A stretch of DNA of 64,000 nt from contig NZ_CP011456.1 of NCBI RefSeq assembly GCF_001277295.1, forward strand, positions 4,282,001 through 4,346,000. Direction: 5' to 3'. Under the pieces are notes generated by a model. The model saw nothing but the letters and a program-made list of their open reading frames with translations. It did no database searches and was not told the DNA's origin. This document shows positions 59,112 to 64,000 of this stretch, in pieces. The position numbers and the translations under genes are program-made. Position 1 is the first letter of the stretch. Every line of letters starts with the position of its first letter. The DNA is from Anabaena sp. WA102. GTDB taxonomy: Bacteria; Cyanobacteriota; Cyanobacteriia; Cyanobacteriales; Nostocaceae.

Positions 59112-59160
59112 GGATTACAGGAGTTCGCGGTAAGCGTAAATCTCAGTGGCTGTGAGAGGT
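59112..59160. repeat. IS-end-like repeat at the nifH junction (second copy of 3567-3614)
   Basis: ATTACAGGAGTTCGCGGTAA then GCGTAAATCTCAGTGGCTGT-GAGA matches ATTACAGGAATGCCCGGTAA then GCGTAAAGCTCAGAGGCTTT-AGAG at 3569 at about four of five positions over 45 bp. Both contain a small hairpin after GCGTAAA (TCTCA...TGAGA here). It ends 16 bp from the point where nifH homology stops. It is probably an end of a mobile element, tentatively IS200/IS605-like. Confidence 0.55.
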
Positions 59161-59175
59161 GTCCAAATTGTTAAA

Positions 59176-59325
59176 ACGAGTAGAGTCAGCTTTAGGATCG
59201 CAACCTACGATCATAATGCGTTGACCCATTTCAGCCATAGCGGCTAAAGTATTTTGAGAAGTGGTAGATTTACCGATACCGCCCTTGCCGTAGAAAGCTA
59301 TCTGTCTAATTTTTTCTTCAGTCAT
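59176..59325 (-). pseudogene. nifH: nifH 5' fragment (nitrogenase iron protein, first 50 codons)
   Basis: The start is intact, with GGAAACACGAACA before ATG: TEEKIRQIAFYGKGGIGKST then TSQNTLAAMAEMGQRIMIVG, CDPKADSTR. The P-loop GKGGIGKST is present. At residue 50 homology ends abruptly; a full NifH (~295 residues) continues LMLHSKAQ..., but here the frame runs FNNLDTSHSH through unrelated DNA. The missing part holds the Fe-S cysteine ligands, so this piece alone is non-functional. No other nifH segment is in the window. It is in the canonical place after nifU. Either an excisable element or a rearrangement interrupts it. Confidence 0.92.
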
Positions 59326-59502
59326 TGTTCGTGTTTCCTAGAATTAGTTGATTGGTGGTTTTGTTGGTTCTCACGGCCAAGTTCTACGGCGGTGAGCGTT
59401 TGTAGAACGTCGCTATCTATGGAGGCGATCGCTCTACAGAAAATCGAGTGGTGTTCATAGTATTTATGAGGTTGTAAGGATTTTTTTCTTTGTCAGTTGT
59501 AG

Positions 59503-59521
59503 GGGTTTACGGCGTAAACCC
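59503..59521. terminator. Palindrome between nifU and nifH
   Basis: GGGTTTACG-G-CGTAAACCC: perfect 9-bp arms, 20 bp after the nifU stop. It may act as terminator or as a processing/stability hairpin separating nifU from nifH messages. The 216-bp gap also contains TTCTACGGCGGTGAGCG...TTGTAGAA, a larger imperfect hairpin, and a HIP1 site. Confidence 0.65.
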
Positions 59522-59541
59522 TTACCATTAGCTGTTTTTTT

Positions 59542-60441
59542 CTAAACTGCTTCGACAATAATTTCTTTACTGATGCGATCGCGTAATCTCGCTTCAATCG
59601 CAATCTTTAAAGTAGCAGTGCTGCTAGAACATGAACCGCAAGCACCTTTAAGAATGACTTTAATCTTATCGCCTTCGACATCATAAAGTTCTACATCTCC
59701 CCCATCGGCGATTAAAACAGGTCGGACTTCTTCATCTAATACTTTTTGAATCAGAGCAATTTTTTGAACTGTAGTTAATGGTTTTTGTGGCTCTGAACTG
59801 GGAATTTCTGTTTTAGCTTTTGCCTTGTAGCTGTAGAGATTTTTGTTGGCGGCTTCCTGCTTTACTTCTCTTATTATATCATCAATCTTCGTTAAACAAG
59901 AACCGCATCCGCCACCAGCTTTTACATAATTTGTTACTTGCTCTGCACTGAAGAGATTGTTTTGTGCAACTGCTTTCTTGATCTTAGCATCAGTTATTCC
60001 GAAACAGCTACAGATGAGGACACCTTCTTCATCGTCATGTGCCTCTAAAGGAATGCCACGATAATTATAAATGGCAGCTTCTAAAGCCTCTTGACCCATA
60101 ACAGAACAGTGCATTTTAGCTTCAGGTAAACCACCTAAATAATCAGCAATTTCCTTATTTGTCACTCCCAAAGCTTCATCTAAAGTCAAACCTTTGACCA
60201 TTTCAGTTAAAGCACTCGAAGATGCGATCGCACTGGTACAACCGAAAGTTTGAAACCGAGCATCGAGAATTTTATCTGTTGCTTCTTCAACTTTCAAATG
60301 TAATCTTAAAGCATCACCACAAGCAATACTTCCCACTTCACCAGTTGCCAGTTTCACACCAGCTTCGCCAGTTTCTTCAATAGCACCCTGGTTTTTGGGA
60401 TCGTAAAATAACTCTAATACTTTATCAGTGTAGTCCCACAT
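59542..60441 (-). CDS. nifU: Nitrogenase Fe-S cluster assembly scaffold
   Basis: This 299-residue three-domain protein is typical of diazotrophs. An N-terminal IscU-like domain (MWDYTDKVLELFYDPKNQGA; cysteines in VGSIACGDALRLH, FQTFGCTSAIASSS and KMHCSVMGQEAL) is followed by a central [2Fe-2S] domain (LICSCFGITDAKI ... GGGCGSCLTKI) and a C-terminal Nfu domain with CGSCSSSTATLKIAIE near residue 275. It receives sulfur from NifS and builds clusters for NifH and NifDK. It lies 94 bp after nifS. Confidence 0.96.
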   Translation of the reverse strand: MWDYTDKVLELFYDPKNQGAIEETGEAGVKLATGEVGSIACGDALRLHLKVEEATDKILDARFQTFGCTSAIASSSALTEMVKGLTLDEALGVTNKEIADYLGGLPEAKMHCSVMGQEALEAAIYNYRGIPLEAHDDEEGVLICSCFGITDAKIKKAVAQNNLFSAEQVTNYVKAGGGCGSCLTKIDDIIREVKQEAANKNLYSYKAKAKTEIPSSEPQKPLTTVQKIALIQKVLDEEVRPVLIADGGDVELYDVEGDKIKVILKGACGSCSSSTATLKIAIEARLRDRISKEIIVEAV

Positions 60442-60535
60442 AGTTAATTTTAGATTTTGGATTTTAGATTGGTGATTCGTAATTTTTGATTAGTCAGCAG
60501 TCAGTTTTTACTTACTACTGGCAACTGACTAATGA

Positions 60536-61801
60536 CTAATGTACGGGCGAAGCATTCGGAGAAAAGCCTTTGGGAGAAACCGATAATTGATCATCCGAAT
60601 GCTTCGCCCCTACGGATTGTTGTTGTAACCAATCGGCGTTATCATTTTTGAAGGGAGATAAAGCTCGAAGACGGTCAACAATTTCCGGCATTACTGCTAT
60701 TACTTGATCAATTTCAGCTTCGGTTGTGTAGCGAGAAAGACTGAAGCGAATTGACCCATGTAAAGTAGTGTAGGGTAAACCCATTGCCCGTAAAACATGA
60801 GAAGGTTCAAGAGAACCAGAAGTACAAGCAGAACCAGAAGAAGCACAAATACCGTACTTATTTAAAGAGAGCAAAATTGCCTCACCTTCAATATATTTGA
60901 ACCCGATATTTGTAGTATTTGGTAATCTATGTTTGATATCACCATTTACTTCACAATTAGGAATTTTAGCTAGAAGAGATTTTTCCAAATAATCGCGCAA
61001 CTTTGTTAATCTCTGAGATACTTCTTCTAAATGTAACAGTTCTAATTCCGCAGCTTTGCCAAGAGCAATAATTCCCGGAACGTTCTCTGTACCGCCTCTG
61101 CGTCCTCGTTCTTGATGTCCACCAACTAAGAGAGGACGGAAACGAACCCCACGTCTCACATACAAAGCACCAATACCTTTAGGAGCATGAATTTTGTGAC
61201 CAGATATAGTTAACATATCTATGGTGCTGGTCTTCATATTCAAGGGTATTTTGCCTACCGCTTGCACTGCATCAACGTGGAAGAGAGCGCCGTATTCCTT
61301 AACCATAGCACCAATTTCTTCAATTGGAAATATCGTGCCGGTTTCATTATTGGCATACATCATTGTTACCAAAGCAGTATTACCAGTTAGAGCAGCTTCT
61401 AACTCACTCAAATCCATTTGTCCATGAGAATCTACCGACAAATAGGTAACTTGATAACCTTTAGATTCTAATTGTTTGCAGACATTTAAAACTGCCGGAT
61501 GTTCTACTTGGGAAGTGATGATATGACGTTTTTCAGGTTGAGCTAATAAAGCAGCATGAATAGCAGCATTATCGCCCTCAGTTCCGCAACTGGTAAAAAC
61601 AATTTCTGATTCGTCTGCTCCCAGTAAAGCAGCAACTTGTTCTCTAGCTATTTTTACAGCTTTCCCAAGTTGTCCACCAAAAGTGTGCATACTAGAAGGA
61701 TTAGCATAATAGTCCGTCAAATAAGGCATCATTGCCTCAACAACTTGAGGATCTATTTTAGTGGTGGCATTATTATCAAGATAGATACAATTATTTTGCA
61801 T
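60536..61801 (-). CDS. nifS: Cysteine desulfurase of the nif system, with repeat-derived C-terminus
   Basis: This 421-residue PLP enzyme supplies sulfur for nitrogenase clusters. Its PLP lysine is in ISGHKIHAPKGIGALYV (~residue 203), and its active-site Cys is in CASSGSACTSGSLEPSHVL (~330). The family sequence ends near NADWLQQQS; the final ~25 residues (VGAKHSDDQLSVSPKGFSPN then ASPVH) are encoded by a 72-bp palindromic repeat that has invaded the 3' end. The catalytic core is untouched, so activity is likely retained. It follows fdxN by 165 bp. Confidence 0.96.
   Translation of the reverse strand: MQNNCIYLDNNATTKIDPQVVEAMMPYLTDYYANPSSMHTFGGQLGKAVKIAREQVAALLGADESEIVFTSCGTEGDNAAIHAALLAQPEKRHIITSQVEHPAVLNVCKQLESKGYQVTYLSVDSHGQMDLSELEAALTGNTALVTMMYANNETGTIFPIEEIGAMVKEYGALFHVDAVQAVGKIPLNMKTSTIDMLTISGHKIHAPKGIGALYVRRGVRFRPLLVGGHQERGRRGGTENVPGIIALGKAAELELLHLEEVSQRLTKLRDYLEKSLLAKIPNCEVNGDIKHRLPNTTNIGFKYIEGEAILLSLNKYGICASSGSACTSGSLEPSHVLRAMGLPYTTLHGSIRFSLSRYTTEAEIDQVIAVMPEIVDRLRALSPFKNDNADWLQQQSVGAKHSDDQLSVSPKGFSPNASPVH
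60541..60612 (-). repeat. 72-bp palindromic repeat inserted in the nifS 3' end
   Basis: The ends are GTACGGGCGAAGCATTCGGA and TCCGAATGCTTCGCCCCTAC, with internal ATTATCGGTTT on the minus strand. It is the same size and shares both termini and core with the copy at 61825-61896, in opposite orientation. It supplies the last 24-25 codons of nifS; the stop codon lies just beyond. Confidence 0.85.
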
Positions 61802-61824
61802 GATTTTCCATATAAAAGTATAAA

Positions 61825-61896
61825 GTAGGGGCGAAGCATTCGGGCGATAAATTATCGGTTTTGTCCAAGACTATTTTCCCAATGCTTCGCCCTTAC
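61825..61896 (+). repeat. 72-bp palindromic repeat between fdxN and nifS
   Basis: The ends are GTAGGGGCGAAGCATTCGGG and CCAATGCTTCGCCCTTAC, with internal AATTATCGGTTTTGTCCAAG. It is the intergenic partner of the copy in nifS, 24 bp upstream of the nifS start. Confidence 0.85.
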
Positions 61897-61965
61897 AGGA
61901 GTCAGAAATTCAGAAGAAAGATCAATATAAATATTCCCTATTTCCTCTTAACTGTTACCTGTCAC

Positions 61966-62310
61966 CTATATAACTATTTGTCCTTGATGCTTTTGCAATT
62001 GTTGGGCAATCTTTTGGGAATAAGATTTATACCAATTCTCCCAATAGTCTTGCTTATTGGTTAACTTTGCTCTCACACGGTTGTAAGTAGCAAACCAACT
62101 TTCCCAATAATCACTAGGTTGTTTAATGCAACCATCAACAGTAGGACAACTGGCTTTACATTGAGGTACGGTGTGAATACTACCAGCGCAATTTGTGCAA
62201 AGTTCCGAGTCAATCCAGTAATTACCGTCAACTTCTTGAATTGCACCGGTAGGACAAACAGATAAACACAACTTGCAGGAAATACACTGGCTAGTAATTT
62301 CGTAAGCCAT
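61966..62310 (-). CDS. fdxN: nif-associated 2[4Fe-4S] ferredoxin
   Basis: This 114-residue ferredoxin has a first cluster CISCKLCLSVCPTGAI and a second, with the insert typical of FdxN, CTNCAGSIHTVPQCKASCPT. The C-terminal extension (QPSDYWESWFATYNRVRAKL then TNKQDYWENWYKSYS) has a repeated D-Y-W-E-x-W motif. It lies in the canonical place between nifB and nifS. The gene is uninterrupted here, so the fdxN element of Anabaena PCC 7120 is absent at this site. It probably donates electrons in FeMo-cofactor assembly. Confidence 0.95.
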   Translation of the reverse strand: MAYEITSQCISCKLCLSVCPTGAIQEVDGNYWIDSELCTNCAGSIHTVPQCKASCPTVDGCIKQPSDYWESWFATYNRVRAKLTNKQDYWENWYKSYSQKIAQQLQKHQGQIVI

Positions 62311-62350
62311 GATTATTTACCTTTGTGGGAATTGGTGAAGAGGTAATAGG

Positions 62351-62405
62351 TAATAGGTGATTGGTGATTGGTGATTGGTGATTGGTGATTGGTGATTAGT
62401 GATTG
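62351..62405. repeat. GATTGGT heptamer tandem repeat
   Basis: About seven tandem copies of GTGATTG/GATTGGT (one variant GATTAGT) are flanked by AGGTAATAGGT and CCTATTACC words. It is a typical short tandemly repeated repeat of heterocystous cyanobacteria, in the nifB-fdxN gap. The opposing TACCTATGACCTATTACC could pair with AGGTAATAGGTAATAGGT to form a hairpin. Confidence 0.85.
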
Positions 62406-62441
62406 GAACAATATTACCTATGACCTATGACCTATTACCAA

Positions 62442-63881
62442 TTACCCATTAGCCTGAACATATTGCTCGTAAAATTCTAAAGCAATCTTTTCAATTACAT
62501 CATAGGCTTCAACAGTTTTTATTCCTGCTGCTTCTAATTTTTCCTTGGGACAATTGCCTATTTTTGATACCAAGACTGCTTTACAATCTGCAATTGCCTT
62601 CATTATATTGTCTGCGGTAGCTTCTTCGCTGTAACCACCTTGACAATATTGATCAATCTTGCGGTGACTAACAAAACGAACTTCATTGCCATCAACTTCA
62701 TACACTTGAAATTCCTTCGCGTGTCCGAAGTGTTGGTTAACTAATCCACCACCTTTTGTTGCTACTGCAACTAAGATTTTAGGACTATTAGCAGATTTTT
62801 TGCCAGTTGATGCTTTATCTTTGGCAGCCTTAATTTCTTCTCTAAATTTCTCAATCCCTTCGTGAACTTCTTGACGAGTTTCAAAGTTATATTCTGGAGC
62901 CATTTCCATGAACTTATCTTTAGTAAATTCTTGGCTACGGTCTTCTCCTAATAATCCTACCGCATCGGCTCGACACTGGCGACAGTGGCGCATCATTTTC
63001 ATGTTACCAGAGCAATTGTCTTGGACTTCCTTCAGTTCTTTTCCTGTTGGTCCACGTTGACCAGTTAAACCAAAATGAGTCCCATGTTCTGGTGCAGAAA
63101 TTAGCGGCATAATGTTATGTAAGAATGCGCCTCTCTCACGAATAGCCTTATTAACTTCTACCAAATGTTGATCATTAATTCCCGGAATCATCACGGAATT
63201 AACTTTGCATAAGATATCAGCTTCCTTGAGAGCTTGCAATCCTTCCAACTGCTTTTCTAGGAGAATTTTTGCTCCTTCTACCCCTCTGTAACGCTTGCGT
63301 TTATAGTGAACCCAAGAATAGATTTGTGCGCCTATTTCGGGGTCAATGGTATTAAGGGTAATAGTAACGTGATCTATATTTAATTGTTTGATGCGATCAA
63401 TATGTTCTGTCAGCATCAAACCGTTTGTGGATAAGCACAATTTAATATCTGGTGCTTTGTCTGCAATTAATTCAAAAGTCCGAAAAGTTTTTTCTGGATT
63501 AGCCAAAGGATCACCAGGACCGGCAACTCCCAATACAGTCATTTGGGGAATTTTTCCGGCAATTACTAACACTTTATGTGCAGCTTCTTCCGGTGTGAGT
63601 AATTCACTCACTACTCCAGGACGACTTTCGTTAGCGCAGTCATACTTGCGGTTACAATAGTTACATTGAATATTGCAAGCTGGAGCGACGGCAACGTGCA
63701 TCCGTGCATAGTGATGATGAGCCTCTTCACTATAGCAAGGGTGTTTAGAAATGCGTTCTATGAGTTTTTCGTCCATTTCTGGAGTTGTGGTGCTGTCGCA
63801 ACCGCAAGCAGCAGATGTAGCGGGGGTGATAATGGCATTCTGAAAGTCGGAGGTGAGAATATCTGTAGCAGGTAGTGTCAT
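62442..63881 (-). CDS. nifB: FeMo-cofactor biosynthesis protein (radical SAM)
   Basis: This 479-residue enzyme builds NifB-co, the iron-sulfur-carbide core of the nitrogenase cofactor. The N-terminal SAM domain has the cluster motif APACNIQCNYCNRKYDCANE, a preceding HPCYSEEAHHHYARMHVAVA and GVAGPGDPLANPEKTFRTFE. The C-terminal ~130 residues form the NifX/NafY-like domain (VAVATKGGGLVNQHFGHAKE). It is the first gene of the nifB-fdxN-nifS-nifU-nifH series. The upstream 119 bp to the window end presumably hold its promoter; I recognise no motif there. Confidence 0.97.
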   Translation of the reverse strand: MTLPATDILTSDFQNAIITPATSAACGCDSTTTPEMDEKLIERISKHPCYSEEAHHHYARMHVAVAPACNIQCNYCNRKYDCANESRPGVVSELLTPEEAAHKVLVIAGKIPQMTVLGVAGPGDPLANPEKTFRTFELIADKAPDIKLCLSTNGLMLTEHIDRIKQLNIDHVTITLNTIDPEIGAQIYSWVHYKRKRYRGVEGAKILLEKQLEGLQALKEADILCKVNSVMIPGINDQHLVEVNKAIRERGAFLHNIMPLISAPEHGTHFGLTGQRGPTGKELKEVQDNCSGNMKMMRHCRQCRADAVGLLGEDRSQEFTKDKFMEMAPEYNFETRQEVHEGIEKFREEIKAAKDKASTGKKSANSPKILVAVATKGGGLVNQHFGHAKEFQVYEVDGNEVRFVSHRKIDQYCQGGYSEEATADNIMKAIADCKAVLVSKIGNCPKEKLEAAGIKTVEAYDVIEKIALEFYEQYVQANG

Positions 63882-64000
63882 TGAATTTCGCTGTTGGAGG
63901 TGGACTTGAGAGCCACTGTGGGAGATGCTTTTACTACTGCCAATACCTAAATTATTTTAGACATGGTGCTAATCTCATCCCTCCACTCACTTTTGACTAC

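Noticed and set aside
62351..62405. Possible CRISPR-like repeat near nifB
   Set aside because: The 7-bp units have no spacers; it is a tandem heptamer repeat.

Overview
The window looks like chromosomal DNA of a filamentous, nitrogen-fixing (probably heterocyst-forming, Nostocales-type) cyanobacterium. The evidence is the nifB-fdxN-nifS-nifU-nifH gene order at the right end, an XisH/XisI pair at the left, frequent HIP1 octamers (GCGATCGC), AT-rich coding DNA, and typical cyanobacterial families (SLH/OprB porin, DUF2808, Rpn/DUF4351, DUF1634). There are no tRNA or rRNA genes and no CRISPR array.

Layout. 1-9 kb: accessory DNA. It holds XisHI, a MarR-controlled MFS pump beside a decayed copy of its own 3' end, a two-gene ABC exporter, an IS200/IS605-like remnant, decayed toxin-antitoxin fragments, an unknown zinc-ribbon protein with a HicA-like toxin, and an Rpn nuclease. 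9-14 kb: methionine/sulfur genes (metX, metY), a phosphatase and a dienelactone hydrolase. 13.8-43 kb: a large organosulfur-scavenging region. It contains three complete SsuA-type binding proteins and one fragment, ssuB, ssuC, ssuD, ssuE, a TauD-like dioxygenase, a PhnD-like binding protein, a soluble PhnD-like/PAS histidine kinase, a porin, and a seven-gene minus-strand redox/methyltransferase cluster (24.5-30.9 kb). 43.7-50.6 kb: anion and cadmium transporters (two TauE/SafE proteins, DUF1634, one intact and two broken CadD-like genes) and a complete IS1634-family insertion sequence with its target duplication. 50.6-52.9 kb: cysK, an Rrf2 regulator without the Fe-S cysteines, and a Crp/Fnr regulator. 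52.9-59.2 kb: an accessory stretch of broken genes and small cassette-like genes, including a possible MACPF-like protein. 59.2-64 kb: the nif genes.

How it may work together. A 27-bp dyad (CTACAGTAA, ten bases with a central CTATC, TTACCGTA) recurs about fifteen times between 15.0 and 52.3 kb. It sits almost always in the promoter region of a sulfur or redox gene and in the shared promoter of the rrf2 and crp regulators. I saw none outside that interval. This points to one sulfur-limitation regulon, possibly governed by the Rrf2/CysK pair in the manner of Bacillus CymR/CysK. That assignment is inference.

The most striking structural anomaly is nifH. Only its first 50 codons are present next to nifU; the sequence then passes abruptly into accessory DNA, and the remaining ~245 codons are nowhere else in the window. 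Either a very large excisable interruption element (at least ~59 kb) or a rearrangement has split the gene.
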